NCBI RefSeq assembly: GCF_001677435.1
Contig: NZ_CP016268.1
Coordinates: forward strand, 1 to 64,000
DNA from: Woeseia oceani
GTDB taxonomy: Bacteria; Pseudomonadota; Gammaproteobacteria; Steroidobacterales; Woeseiaceae
Direction of reading: 5' to 3'
Length of the DNA stretch: 64,000 nt
Part shown: piece after piece, positions 29,252-42,133 of the stretch
Position numbering within the stretch: the stretch's first letter is position 1
How the letters are laid out: every line of letters starts with the position of its first letter
Notes under the pieces: generated by a model
Databases searched by the model: none
What the model saw: only the letters and a program-made list of their open reading frames with translations
What the model was told of the DNA's origin: nothing
Position numbers and translations under genes: made by a program

Positions 29252-30415
29252 TCAGGCTACAGCGTGAATATCGATGCTTTCAGCGCTGTAACCGCTTTGA
29301 ATCAGGTCAGGCATTACGGCCTCGCTGATCAGGTAACCCTGCAACTTGTCGCATTCAATTTTCTCAAGAAAATCATAGGTTTCCTGTTCTTCGACACCTT
29401 CAGCACAGACCGAGATTCCAAGGTTGTGAGCCAGCCCGGTCACGGCCGCGAGCATCTTCTGCACAACGTCGTCTTGCCGGGCACGTTTCAGTGCGGCGGA
29501 ATGAATCTTGATTTCATCCACTGGCAGCTCAATGAGCTTGCCGAGCGAGGCAGCTGCAATTCCAAAGTGGTCCAGCGAAATTCGAAAACCGCGTTCCCGC
29601 AACTGCTTGACGACCTGCAGGTGGGGCGCATTCGAATCAGCAAGGTTGTGCTCGACGATTTCGAACGTGAAGTTCGAGCATTCCAGCCCGCGTTCTTTGA
29701 CGATGGTTTCGTAGCGATCTGCCAGCTTCGGATTGTTCAGCTGGCTCGAGGCCAGGTTGATACACGCACTAAGCTCGAGCCCGCCCTTTCGCCACCTGAG
29801 CAACTGCGCCGCAGCTTCATGCAGCACAAATTCACTCACGGTACGCATCATGCCGAACGCTTCCAGTTCGGGCAGAAAATCCATGGGTCCAACACTGCCC
29901 CTGGTCGGGTGCTCCCAGCGCAGCAATGCCTCAACCTCGGCGGTTTTCCAGTTCTGGCCATCGCCACGGACGACTTTCGGTTGGTAGCGTAGCGAGAATT
30001 CGCGGTTAACCAGTGCCGAAGCCAGTTCCAGTTCGGGCACACGCAGCAGCGCTTGCCGGCTATTGCGCACGGCGGCCAGCAGCTCGTCATCGTTGAACTT
30101 GGGGCGCAGCCACTGGACGTTGGGGATGGAGCCGAGGTCGTCAATCAGGTAATCCTGATTCCGGAGCCGCAGTGCTTCACGATCAACACAAACGACCAGC
30201 CCAAGCGGCTGTCGTTTGGCGGCCTTGATCAAGACCGCGACTGTGCCCGCACTGACATCCCGCTTGGTGAGCAGGACGATCCGCCGAAGCGGGTCGGTCA
30301 ACCGCCGGTCCAGGCTCATTGCTTCCGAAAAGGTGGCCGGGAGCAGGCTGAATCCACGTGCGACATCGATCGTGCTGTGGCTCTTGGCGGCGAGCTCACT
30401 GGTCAAAAATTGCAT
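29252..30415 (-). CDS. EAL-domain protein with degenerate active-site motifs
   Basis: EAL domains hydrolyse or sense cyclic di-GMP. About 130 N-terminal residues are unassigned. The EAL domain then runs to near the end of this 387-residue protein. Seen: E162-A-L in VEALLRWEHP, N220, E252/E255 in FEIVEH, K303, E339 in AEGVEE and Q359. Altered: the canonical DDFG metal motif reads DHFG (D282, H283) and the KID motif reads KIH (H305). Loss of the second metal-binding aspartate often abolishes activity, so it may be a c-di-GMP receptor or weak enzyme. No GGDEF domain is present. SD sequence CAGGAG (30421-30426) precedes the ATG, immediately after a strong hairpin. Confidence 0.85.
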   Translation of the reverse strand: MQFLTSELAAKSHSTIDVARGFSLLPATFSEAMSLDRRLTDPLRRIVLLTKRDVSAGTVAVLIKAAKRQPLGLVVCVDREALRLRNQDYLIDDLGSIPNVQWLRPKFNDDELLAAVRNSRQALLRVPELELASALVNREFSLRYQPKVVRGDGQNWKTAEVEALLRWEHPTRGSVGPMDFLPELEAFGMMRTVSEFVLHEAAAQLLRWRKGGLELSACINLASSQLNNPKLADRYETIVKERGLECSNFTFEIVEHNLADSNAPHLQVVKQLRERGFRISLDHFGIAAASLGKLIELPVDEIKIHSAALKRARQDDVVQKMLAAVTGLAHNLGISVCAEGVEEQETYDFLEKIECDKLQGYLISEAVMPDLIQSGYSAESIDIHAVA

Positions 30416-30426
30416 TACATCTCCTG

Positions 30427-30463
30427 CCAGAACGGCAGTGGTGATTATTCACCGCCGTTTTGG
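30427..30463 (-). repeat. Hairpin in the EAL gene leader, abutting its ribosome binding site
   Basis: CCAGAACGGC (30427-30436) pairs with GCCGTTTTGG (30454-30463, one G-U pair). An inner stem GGTGA/TCACC closes a TTAT loop, with a three-base bulge. On the minus strand the hairpin ends exactly where the CAGGAG ribosome binding site begins, so folding could modulate translation. No T-run follows on either strand. Confidence 0.5.
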
Positions 30464-30639
30464 CCACTCTATCCGTGGCAATTGATACTGATGCCGTTAT
30501 ACGCAGGATTGGCGCAGGACATTGTGCGACAGGTCGCATTGTCGAAATTTGACCAATTATGACCTGTGTGGCCTTGACGTTTCGGCATATGGCGTCATAC
30601 AGGAGGGAGATCGCGGAGGAAATACGGTGGCCCATTCTG

Positions 30640-30668
30640 TTGCCTTACCCCCACCTCACCACTATAAT
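30640..30668 (+). promoter_or_regulatory. Promoter of the ATP synthase operon
   Basis: TTGCCT (30640-30645), a 17-base spacer and a perfect TATAAT (30663-30668) form a good sigma70 promoter. Transcription would begin near 30675, giving a leader of about 100 bases before atpI at 30774. No other gene intervenes. Confidence 0.7.
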
Positions 30669-30773
30669 GCGCGGCCTAAACGCAGGCCCGCTTGGATAGA
30701 CAGCGATTTCGACGCCACCCACCGCCGGATACCCGGTGGACGTGGCGTTTTTAATGTCGGAGATACGCGAGAA

Positions 30774-32368
<1,595 letters not shown>

Positions 32369-32421
32369 ATGCCGTTTGCTGCAAAGCAAGGGGACAATAG
32401 CCCGACCCCAAGGAGTCTCTA

Positions 32422-32895
32422 GTGGACATTAATATCGGTACCCTGGCCGGCCAGACAATCGCGATGATCGTGTTTGTCTGGTTCTGTATGAAATTCATAT
32501 GGCCGCCGATCATGAACGCTATCGAAGCGCGCCAGACGCAGATTGCTGACGGCCTGGCGGCCGCCGAGCGCGGTCAGCACAGCCTCGAAAAAGCACAAGC
32601 GGAAGCAGACGAAATCATTGCCAACGCCAAAAAGCAGGCGACTGGCATCCTTGACCAGGCGCACAGCCGTGCCAACGAGATCGTTGCCGAGGGCAAGGCT
32701 GACGGCGCCAAAGAACGCGACAAGCAGCTCGCTGCGGGTCGTTCCGAGGTCGAGAAGGAAATCAGTCGCGCTCGCGAAGAGCTGCGTGGCCAGGTTTCCG
32801 CCATTGCCGTTGCAAGTGCCGAAAAGATTCTGCTGCGCGAGATTGATCCCAAAGCGCATGAAGACATCCTCAGCAAGCTTGCTGCGGAACTGTAA
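32422..32895 (+). CDS. atpF: F0F1 ATP synthase subunit b
   Basis: Subunit b is the peripheral stalk dimer. The 157-residue product has one N-terminal membrane helix (LAGQTIAMIVFVWFCMKFIW) and then a long, charged, alanine-rich coiled coil (for example KAQAEADEIIANAKKQA). It starts at GTG 32422 with AAGGAG upstream. Length and layout are standard. Confidence 0.95.
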   Translation: MDINIGTLAGQTIAMIVFVWFCMKFIWPPIMNAIEARQTQIADGLAAAERGQHSLEKAQAEADEIIANAKKQATGILDQAHSRANEIVAEGKADGAKERDKQLAAGRSEVEKEISRAREELRGQVSAIAVASAEKILLREIDPKAHEDILSKLAAEL

Positions 32896-32913
32896 CGCGG
32901 AGTAAGACTGGCA

Positions 32914-33477
32914 ATGGCAGACAACAACACGATCGCGAGACCGTACGCCCATGCGGCGTTTGACCTCGCACGCGATGCCGGCGAGCTTGGCCCGTGGTCC
33001 GACGCGTTAAACATCGCCGGTAGTCTGCTGGCTGACGGGCAGGCCGCCAAGTTTTTGGCCAGCCCGAAGCTGAAAGACGCCGAGCGGCTGACGTTCCTGA
33101 CCGGTCTGATCACCTCGGCGGGTGGCAATAACGTTGTGTTCGACGGCAGCAACAAGCAGGGCGAGAATTTTCTCAAACTGCTGATTGAGTACGATCGGGT
33201 TGATGTGTTGCCTGAAATCGCCGTGCACTTTGACCAGCTCAAGGCGGCAGTCGAGAACACTATCGACGTTACTGTGACAGCAGCGGTCGCGCTGAGTGAT
33301 GCGCAGCAACAGGAAATTGCGTCGGCATTGAAAGCCCGCCTTGGACGCGACGTTCGGCTCACGATGGAAACAAATGACACACTCATCGGCGGCGCGATCA
33401 TCCGCGCTGGCGACGTAGTAATTGATGGTTCACTGCGCGCCCGACTGCAAGGTCTGGCTACCGCACTGACCGCATAA
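32914..33477 (+). CDS. atpH: F0F1 ATP synthase subunit delta
   Basis: Delta caps F1 and joins it to the b stalk. The 187-residue protein starts [20 protein letters not shown], the family opening, and contains [21 protein letters not shown] and the C-terminal [20 protein letters not shown], all OSCP/delta hallmarks, each quoted within limits. It sits between atpF (18 bases) and atpA (13 bases). Confidence 0.95.
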   Translation: MADNNTIARPYAHAAFDLARDAGELGPWSDALNIAGSLLADGQAAKFLASPKLKDAERLTFLTGLITSAGGNNVVFDGSNKQGENFLKLLIEYDRVDVLPEIAVHFDQLKAAVENTIDVTVTAAVALSDAQQQEIASALKARLGRDVRLTMETNDTLIGGAIIRAGDVVIDGSLRARLQGLATALTA

Positions 33478-33490
33478 CGAGGAAAGCAAC

Positions 33491-35032
33491 ATGGCACTCA
33501 AAGCTTCTGAAATCAGCCAGCTGATTAAAGAGCGAATCGAGAACTTCGAGTCCGCAGCCGAAGCTCGTGACGTTGGCACCGTAATTGGTGTTACTGACGG
33601 CATCGTGCGAATCCACGGCCTCGCCGACGCTCGCTACGGCGAAATGCTCGAGTTTCCGCAGAACACCTTCGGCCTGGCTCTGAACCTTGAGCAGGACTCG
33701 GTCGGTGCGGTTGTGCTCGGTGATTACAAGCACATCTCTGAAGGCGATACGGTCAAAACCACCGGTCGTATTCTTGAAGTGCCGATTGGCGAGGAGCTGT
33801 TGGGTCGCGTTGTTGATTCCCTCGGCGAACCCATCGACGGCAAAGGCCCAATCAGCGCTAAAGAAACCGCGCCGATCGAAAAAGTCGCGCCTGGCGTTAT
33901 TGAGCGCAAGTCGGTTGATCAGCCGGTACAGACCGGCCTGAAGTCCATCGACTCCATGGTGCCCATCGGTCGTGGTCAGCGCGAGCTGATCATCGGCGAT
34001 CGCCAGACCGGTAAAACGGCTGTCGCGGTTGATGCCATCATCAACCAGCGAGGCACCGGTATTAAATGTATCTACGTCGCTATCGGTCAGAAAGCCTCGT
34101 CGATTGCCGGTGTTGTACGCAAGCTCGAAGAAGAAGGCGCCATGGATCACACGATCGTGGTTGCCGCATCAGCCGCTGACTCGGCGGCAATGCAGTACAT
34201 CGCACCGTACGCCGGCACGACGATGGGCGAGTACTTCCGCGACCGCGGCCAGGATGCATTGATCATTTTTGACGACCTTACCAAGCAAGCATGGGCGTAC
34301 CGCCAGATGTCTTTGTTGTTGCGTCGTCCGCCAGGTCGTGAAGCCTACCCGGGTGACGTGTTTTATCTTCACTCCCGATTGCTGGAACGCGCGGCACGAG
34401 TCAGTGCCGAGTACGTTGAAGAATTCACCGGCGGCAAAGTGAAAGGCCAATCCGGTTCGCTGACCGCTCTGCCAATTATTGAGACCCAGGCTGGTGACGT
34501 GTCGGCCTTCGTACCGACCAACGTAATCTCGATTACCGACGGCCAGATCTTCCTCGAAACCGACCTTTTCAACGCCGGTATTCGTCCTGCTATCAACGCC
34601 GGACTGTCCGTATCGCGCGTTGGTGGCGCGGCCCAGACCAAGATCATCAGGAAGCTCGGCGGTGGCGTGCGACTCGCCCTCGCGCAGTACCGTGAGCTGG
34701 CCGCCTTCGCCCAGTTTGCCTCGGATCTCGACGAGACCACCCGCAAGCAGCTTGAGCGTGGTCAGCGGGTGACCGAGTTGATGAAGCAGAAACAGTACTC
34801 GCCGCTATCCGTTGCTGAAATGGGCCTTTCGCTGTACGCAGCGAACGAAGGTTTCATCGACAAGGTCCCGGTAAACAAGGTTGTCGCCTACGAAGAAGCG
34901 TTGCATGACTTTGCGCGGGCGAAACACGGTGACCTGATCGACAAGATCAATGCCAGCGGTGATTACAGCGAGGACATTCAGGCTGGCCTGAAAGCGGCTT
35001 GCCAGGACTTCGCTGACAATGGCGCGTTCTAG
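33491..35032 (+). CDS. atpA: F0F1 ATP synthase subunit alpha
   Basis: Alpha alternates with beta in the F1 hexamer and binds nucleotide non-catalytically. The 513-residue protein shows the Walker A motif GDRQTGKTA, the segment [20 protein letters not shown] and the family signature [23 protein letters not shown] lies before the ATG. Its length equals that of E. coli AtpA. Confidence 0.97.
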   Translation: MALKASEISQLIKERIENFESAAEARDVGTVIGVTDGIVRIHGLADARYGEMLEFPQNTFGLALNLEQDSVGAVVLGDYKHISEGDTVKTTGRILEVPIGEELLGRVVDSLGEPIDGKGPISAKETAPIEKVAPGVIERKSVDQPVQTGLKSIDSMVPIGRGQRELIIGDRQTGKTAVAVDAIINQRGTGIKCIYVAIGQKASSIAGVVRKLEEEGAMDHTIVVAASAADSAAMQYIAPYAGTTMGEYFRDRGQDALIIFDDLTKQAWAYRQMSLLLRRPPGREAYPGDVFYLHSRLLERAARVSAEYVEEFTGGKVKGQSGSLTALPIIETQAGDVSAFVPTNVISITDGQIFLETDLFNAGIRPAINAGLSVSRVGGAAQTKIIRKLGGGVRLALAQYRELAAFAQFASDLDETTRKQLERGQRVTELMKQKQYSPLSVAEMGLSLYAANEGFIDKVPVNKVVAYEEALHDFARAKHGDLIDKINASGDYSEDIQAGLKAACQDFADNGAF

Positions 35033-35117
35033 TAGTTCGCAGCAAACCATGTGGGAATGACCGAGAGGTCTGACGCACTCTTAAGCACGCAGTAAACGAC
35101 GGAAACAGAGATACGAT

Positions 35118-37381
<2,264 letters not shown>

Positions 37382-37401
37382 GCATCGATCAGGAATAGAC
37401 A

Positions 37402-37818
37402 ATGGCAACGATCCAGGTCGACATCGTATCCGCCGAAGGCGAACTCCATTCGGGCGATGCCAGTATGGTTTTCGCACCGGCCAGCATGGGCGAGATCGGT
37501 ATCGCACCGCGCCATGCGCCGCTGCTCACCACCCTCAAACCGGGTGAAGTTCGGGTTGAGGATACGGACGGCAAGGAGCACTTTTTCTACATCACGGGTG
37601 GCATGCTCGAGATTCAGCCGCACCTGGTCACCGTGCTGGCCGATACGGCATTGCGCGGTGAACAGCTGGACGAAGCCGCTGCGCTGAAAGCGCAACAGGA
37701 TGCTGAAGAGAGCCTGAAGGGCGCCTCTGGCCACACCGACCTCAAGCGCGCGCAACTGGAATTGGCGGAAGCGCAGGCCCGTTACCGGGCGTCCCAGCGT
37801 TTGAAAGGCAAGAAATAG
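37402..37818 (+). CDS. atpC: F0F1 ATP synthase subunit epsilon
   Basis: Epsilon is the rotor subunit that inhibits ATP hydrolysis. The 138-residue product has an N-terminal beta sandwich (IQVDIVSAEGELHSGDA, APRHAPLLTTLKPG) and a C-terminal helical hairpin rich in alanine, glutamate and lysine. It is the last gene of the operon and is followed by a strong terminator. Confidence 0.96.
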   Translation: MATIQVDIVSAEGELHSGDASMVFAPASMGEIGIAPRHAPLLTTLKPGEVRVEDTDGKEHFFYITGGMLEIQPHLVTVLADTALRGEQLDEAAALKAQQDAEESLKGASGHTDLKRAQLELAEAQARYRASQRLKGKK

Positions 37819-37873
37819 CGCCAACGCGAATCTTGCTCAACCGCTGCCTGAACATTGGACGCGGTAACCATAC

Positions 37874-37913
37874 AAAATGCCGGGCCGGTAGCAAACCGCC
37901 CGGCATTTTTTTT
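37874..37913 (+). terminator. Intrinsic terminator of the atp operon
   Basis: A 12-bp stem, AAAATGCCGGGC (37874-37885) with its exact complement at 37898-37909, closes a 12-base loop. The T-run covers 37906-37913. It lies 56 bases past the atpC stop. Confidence 0.93.
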
Positions 37914-38088
37914 GCTGAATCAGGCCCAGTACTGACCGGCTGCGTGATCCGTCGAAACGACGAAGCTTCAATCGAAGCCTGTCAGACGTCTGTCGTTCCC
38001 GAGCGTTGAAACCAGGCGCTGAATGCGGCGTGTGGGGCCAGCGGCCGATCTCCGCCCGGCATCAGGCAGGGCGCTGTAAAGCGCTCGA

Positions 38089-38979
38089 TCAGCCTCTCAT
38101 TTCATCGACGAGCCACTGGCGAAAGGCCACCAGCGGCGGAAACTCGGCGCGGTCCGTCGGCCAGAAAAGATAATACCCGCCGTTGGTCTGCATGGGGCGG
38201 TCAATGGCGCAGACCAATGATGATCGTTTCAATTCTTCCTCGAACAGAAAGGTCGGTAACAGGGCAACCCCGAGACCGGCAACTGCGGCGGCCGCCGCTG
38301 TTGCCAACTCGTCGAACAACATGCCACGCACATGATCCGCTTCGACATCGTTATTCGTTAACCATTGCTCCCAACCATCCGGGCGCGACTTCAGATGTAA
38401 TAGCGGCGCTTTTCGAACATCTTTCGGTTCTTTGAATGAGTACTTTTTCATCAGCTCGTGATTGCAATAGGGCAATACCACGTCATTCGACAAAAACGCA
38501 CTTTGCGCCTCCGCCCAGTCTTTCGTGCCATAGTGCAACGCCGCGTCTACCGATTTCTTTCGAAAATCAAACGGCGCGCTCTGGGTAACCAGGTTCAGCT
38601 TAATATCCGGATTCAAATTCAGAAATTTCGGCAGGCGTGGCACCAGCCAGTTTTTGCCGAAGGTCGGCATTACCGCAAGATTAAGGACTCCCCCGGACGG
38701 GTTCGCCCGCAAATTCATTGAGGCAGCGCCGATGTGTTCCAGGCTCTCGCGTATCTCTCTCGCGTACGCGCGGCCGGCGTCTGTCAGACGAATCGTTTGT
38801 CGTTCACGCCAGAACAACGGTACTTCCAGCTGCGATTCCAACAACTTTATCTGCCGGCTCACTGCACTTTGCGTGAGGTTCAAATATTCGGCTGCTGCTG
38901 TAACGCTGCCGGTCCTTGCAGCCGCTTCAAATGCGGAGAGTGTTGCTAAAGAAGGTAAAAACCTGCGCGGTATCTTCAT
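38089..38979 (-). CDS. LysR-family transcriptional regulator (GcvA-like)
   Basis: The 296-residue protein has an N-terminal winged helix-turn-helix (LSAFEAAARTGSVTAAAEYL and NLTQSAVSRQIKLLE) and a C-terminal periplasmic-binding-like effector domain beginning near residue 95. The HTH wording and PRRFLPSLATL opening resemble the GcvA group, whose members often control amino-acid or amine metabolism. A perfect dyad lies nine bases upstream of the start (38988-39002), suggesting autoregulation. The next gene, an NCS1-type permease, is divergent across 595 bases and is the obvious target candidate. Confidence 0.9.
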   Translation of the reverse strand: MKIPRRFLPSLATLSAFEAAARTGSVTAAAEYLNLTQSAVSRQIKLLESQLEVPLFWRERQTIRLTDAGRAYAREIRESLEHIGAASMNLRANPSGGVLNLAVMPTFGKNWLVPRLPKFLNLNPDIKLNLVTQSAPFDFRKKSVDAALHYGTKDWAEAQSAFLSNDVVLPYCNHELMKKYSFKEPKDVRKAPLLHLKSRPDGWEQWLTNNDVEADHVRGMLFDELATAAAAAVAGLGVALLPTFLFEEELKRSSLVCAIDRPMQTNGGYYLFWPTDRAEFPPLVAFRQWLVDEMRG

Positions 38980-39574
38980 GTAACTTCATTCCACCTTGGA
39001 ATAATGTATTGCGAAACATCTCGTATCTTGTGCCGGAACGCTTGTCCATTATATGTACAAGTTGTTTGAAGTCGTCAAGACAATAAAAGTCACAAACGAT
39101 TTCCCAAAAATAATAATTCGTCAGCAAAATTCAGAAGCTGCCGGGAGCTAACTCGCACCTGATATTGATAGCAACGGACAGCCGTTATGCGCACAGAACA
39201 GTTACGTCACACCTTAATGCTGAATGCTCTTTTTGTTCGTCAGCAGCATTGCCCATCATCACGACGGCGCGTCGCCGGCGCAATCATAGCGTTCGAATGA
39301 ACGACGCGGGGCGCCAGTCTTTGTTCAGTAGACCTGACAAGTACCCTCAGCGTCTATCCGTCGCGTCAAATATCTTCATCTTGTTATCCGGACGCCGCGC
39401 CAATCTGAATCGTTCGGCCATGCTCTGAGATCGCAAGACATTACCGAGATACACCGTACCCATTGAAATTGGAAATAGTCATCACGAAACGGACATGCTT
39501 GCGGTATCGGAACTCCTGAACACCCGTTGTTCCGAAACAGTCGCGATGCAGGTCACCGCTTGAAAGGAGAAAAC
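38980..39574. other. Long gene-free divergent gap between lysR and the NCS1 permease gene
   Basis: The 595 bases are visibly more AT-rich near 39040-39130 than the flanking genes and contain no frame that looks coding. They hold the LysR-type dyad at 38988-39002. A good Shine-Dalgarno AAAGGAGA sits just before the permease start. I see no promoter strong enough to name. Confidence 0.5.
38988..39002. promoter_or_regulatory. Perfect dyad, likely LysR operator
   Basis: ATTCC-ACCTT-GGAAT is a perfect 5-5-5 inverted repeat and satisfies the T-N11-A rule of LysR sites (T at 38989, A at 39001). It lies nine bases upstream of the lysR start codon, the usual place for autorepression. Confidence 0.55.
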
Positions 39575-41194
39575 ATGTCTGCTCCAGGTCGAGATCTTGT
39601 ACCGCTCGAGATTAGTTACACCGATGATCCACGTGTTGTGAAGGAAGCCGCCACCGAGGATTACACTACCCACGTAGTCCCGTACTCTTGGCGCAGTAGC
39701 AAGAAATCTCTTTCCATGTCGTGGTCTTCGCTGGTCAGCGGCATTTTCTACCTCGTAACCGCCGCGACGATTGCCAGTGTCGTAGGTACTGTGGATACCC
39801 TGATCGGTATTGTCCTCGCGTGTACCGCATTCGGGGTCCTGGGTCATGTAATTTCGAAGTACTCTGCACAAACAGGACTGACTGTCGCGTTGATCTCGCA
39901 ACGGCTGTTTGGCGCATCCGGATCCATAGTTGCGCCGTTAATCCTGACCGCGACGGCCATGTACTACGCCGTCTTCGAAAGTACGATGATTGCGCACGCT
40001 TTCGACTCCTATTTCGGTGGACTGGATATTCGCGTCTGGTATGCCGTCGCCGTGTTGATGAACCTGCCCCTGGTTATGGGCGGCATACGACGCTGGATGG
40101 ACAAGTACAATGCGCTGTTGCTGCCGATTTACTGGGCGGGACTCATTATTGTTGTAGCGATGGCCGCTGCCCGCTTCGATACTGCGGGTTGGCTGACACA
40201 CATGCCGTCCTCTGCCCCTGATCTCAATGCGCCCGGCTGGTTGTACGCGTTCTTCGTCTACCTTGGTGTGCTTGTACTGATGATGTTCACCGTTGATTTC
40301 GCTCGCTTTGGCAAAGTGGAAGATGCGAAGTTTAACGGCGTAGTCACCTTTGGCCCGGTGTTCTACGCGTTTTGTTATCTTGGTAACGGTTTGCTTGGCA
40401 TTTACATCGCTTACGCCGCAGGCCTGTCCGGAGAAGTTTCTACAGCAGGTATCGTGAATTTCATCGTGACGCTTATGGGCGGCTGGGGCTTGATTCTGGT
40501 GTGGGTCACTCAGGCACGCATCAACACCGCCAACTTCTATGTTGCATCAACCAACATGGAGGATCTCTGGGCAAGACTGTTCCGCCACAAGATATCGCGG
40601 GTTGGCGCGGTGATGGTCTGCGGCGTCATTGTCTACGCCTGCATGCTCACCGACGTACTCAGCTATTTGTTCGTTGCACTCGCGTGGCAGGGAGCATTTA
40701 TCGCATCCTGGGTGGCGATCATGCTTATCCATGTCATCCGGGCGAAGGAAGAGCTTACTGAATTCCGCACTGGCCGCCTTGCCAGCTTCAGTGCCGGTGC
40801 GTGGATCTGGATTGGCAGCTCACTGTTTGGTGTTCTGTTCTATGAGTACGGCGGTTCTGCCGGTATCGTCTGGTCGACCCCGGTCACGTTCATCATTAGT
40901 GGTTTCCTGTATGCAATGACCTACGAGGTTCAGCGCAGAAAGATTCTGCTGCAGCGCGCCGGTGATCCACGCAACGAAGTCAATAATGTCTGGGAAGCCC
41001 GCGTGAAATGCCACGTGTGTGACCACAGTTATATCGCCATCGAAATGGATCGGGACCCCAGTACTGAGGGCAGTCCGGCGATTTGTCTGGCCTGTTCAAG
41101 GATAAATCTGAGCTACCGCCGGGCCTGTATCGCCGAACACGAACGCACTGTAATCGGCAGAGCGTCAACCACGCCTGCGGAGCTGCCAACGTAA
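39575..41194 (+). CDS. NCS1-type nucleobase/hydantoin permease with C-terminal Cys4 tail
   Basis: The 539-residue protein has about twelve hydrophobic segments and NCS1 (nucleobase:cation symporter-1/CodB-like) features such as the early SWSSLVSGIFYLVTAATIA helix and VDFARFGKVEDAKFNGVV. Such carriers import cytosine, allantoin, hydantoins or related compounds with a cation. After the last helix, a soluble tail of about 80 residues carries C479-H-V-C482 and C504-L-A-C507, a zinc-ribbon-like pattern I do not associate with this family. The ATG at 39575 has AAAGGAGAAAAC upstream; the frame is open a little further. It faces the LysR gene and is followed by two hairpins. Confidence 0.8.
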   Translation: MSAPGRDLVPLEISYTDDPRVVKEAATEDYTTHVVPYSWRSSKKSLSMSWSSLVSGIFYLVTAATIASVVGTVDTLIGIVLACTAFGVLGHVISKYSAQTGLTVALISQRLFGASGSIVAPLILTATAMYYAVFESTMIAHAFDSYFGGLDIRVWYAVAVLMNLPLVMGGIRRWMDKYNALLLPIYWAGLIIVVAMAAARFDTAGWLTHMPSSAPDLNAPGWLYAFFVYLGVLVLMMFTVDFARFGKVEDAKFNGVVTFGPVFYAFCYLGNGLLGIYIAYAAGLSGEVSTAGIVNFIVTLMGGWGLILVWVTQARINTANFYVASTNMEDLWARLFRHKISRVGAVMVCGVIVYACMLTDVLSYLFVALAWQGAFIASWVAIMLIHVIRAKEELTEFRTGRLASFSAGAWIWIGSSLFGVLFYEYGGSAGIVWSTPVTFIISGFLYAMTYEVQRRKILLQRAGDPRNEVNNVWEARVKCHVCDHSYIAIEMDRDPSTEGSPAICLACSRINLSYRRACIAEHERTVIGRASTTPAELPT

Positions 41195-41209
41195 GCCGGC
41201 AAATGTCTG

Positions 41210-41227
41210 TCGACGGGTTACCGTCGA
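41210..41227 (+). repeat. Short hairpin after the permease gene
   Basis: TCGACGG (41210-41216) and CCGTCGA (41221-41227) pair across a GTTA loop, 15 bases after the permease stop. GTTTGT follows, a weak T-rich stretch. Confidence 0.45.
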
Positions 41228-41236
41228 GTTTGTAAT

Positions 41237-41280
41237 CGTTGCGGCCGGCTGCTTTGATCCCCCCTCGGCCGGTCGCAACG
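41237..41280. terminator. 13-bp stem after the permease gene, possible terminator
   Basis: CGTTGCGGCCGGC (41237-41249) pairs with GCCGGTCGCAACG (41268-41280) with one G-U pair and an 18-base loop. There is no T-run, so the terminator label is tentative. Confidence 0.4.
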
Positions 41281-41492
41281 AATTGCCCTAGGGCTGTCAA
41301 CAACCGTAAACACGACTCGCCTGATGCCCGCGAACGCGCCAAAGTAACCTGCTGCAGCCGCTCAACCGAATTCGAATAAGCGGGGAATCGTCATAAGGTG
41401 GCGGGCGTCCGCGCTGACCAGCGCGACCTCAGAGCAGCGCCAACCTGTCTCCAGATACGCCTGGAAGCAGGTATCGATAGCTGGCGGGCCGC

Positions 41493-41510
41493 GGGGACAT
41501 CCTTGTCCCC
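41493..41510. repeat. 7-bp hairpin at the 3' side of the ridA-like gene
   Basis: GGGGACA (41493-41499) and TGTCCCC (41504-41510) pair across a four-base loop, 25 bases beyond the ridA-like stop codon on the minus strand. No T-run follows. Confidence 0.4.
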
Positions 41511-41534
41511 TTGCCCGTGTTCAGAGTCTCAGCG

Positions 41535-41990
41535 CTACTGCGGAACGTGCGCCAAACAAACAACCTCGACCAATAATCCGAACGCCATTCCGTTGGTAGC
41601 GAAGGAACTGCGGGCTGGCCGCTGCCCGGGGGTGAAAAAAGTGACGTAGATGTCATTGAAATCCGACCATGTCGCCATGTCTGCCAGCATAACGGTGCAC
41701 TTGAAGACATCGTCCATGCTGCCGCCCTGTTGGGCTACCGCTGAGGACAGGTTTTCCATGGCGAGGCGAGTCTGGGCCTTGATCCCCGCCGGGATACTTC
41801 CGTCCGGGCGAATACCGACCTGACCCGACAGGTAAAGCACGTCGCCAACCCTGACGGCATCCGAGTACGGTTTGTCGAGTCCGCTGGCGAAAAATTCAAT
41901 TGGCTTGCGGCTATCGGCCGAAACTGCACAGCCTGTACCCAGGACCAGTGCAACGCACAGACTACCGATCAGAAAAATCCTATTCATCAA
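41535..41990 (-). CDS. Exported RidA (YjgF/UK114)-family lipoprotein
   Basis: RidA proteins hydrolyse reactive enamine/imine intermediates to ketoacids and ammonia, normally in the cytoplasm. This 151-residue protein instead starts with a lipoprotein signal peptide whose lipobox is LGTGC, so it should be anchored in the periplasm. The RidA core then shows YSDAVRVGDVLYLSGQVG, AMENLSSAVAQQGGSMDDV and RPARSSFATNGMAFGLLVEV. The arginine in PARS matches the residue that binds substrate carboxylate in active RidA. It is convergent with the NCS1 permease and co-directional with the downstream-facing reductase gene at 42134-43081, from which it is separated by 143 bases. Confidence 0.85.
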   Translation of the reverse strand: MMNRIFLIGSLCVALVLGTGCAVSADSRKPIEFFASGLDKPYSDAVRVGDVLYLSGQVGIRPDGSIPAGIKAQTRLAMENLSSAVAQQGGSMDDVFKCTVMLADMATWSDFNDIYVTFFTPGQRPARSSFATNGMAFGLLVEVVCLAHVPQ

Positions 41991-42133
41991 CTAACGTCTC
42001 CAAGCGACAAGAAAAAAGTCGTAACTGAATGACCAACGGAACCTTTGCCGGTCGCTGCTGCCTGGCGGAAAACCGCTGGATCGCGCGTATCGGGCCGGCG
42101 TGCGCTCACCCGCTGGGCAACGCCATCGTCGAT

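Larger units (their letters stand above)
30416..30773. other. Divergent gap: EAL gene leader and atp operon promoter region
   Basis: The gap between the EAL gene and atpI holds the EAL Shine-Dalgarno and hairpin, a short dyad TGCGAC-agg-TCGCA near 30535, a second promoter-like TTGACG at 30574, and the main atp promoter at 30640-30668. I see no further gene in it. Confidence 0.6.
41195..41534. other. Gap between convergent NCS1 permease and ridA-like genes
   Basis: No coding frame is convincing here. The gap has three hairpins: 41210-41227, 41237-41280 and 41493-41510. None carries a long T-run. They may terminate the convergent transcripts in a rho-assisted way. Confidence 0.5.
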
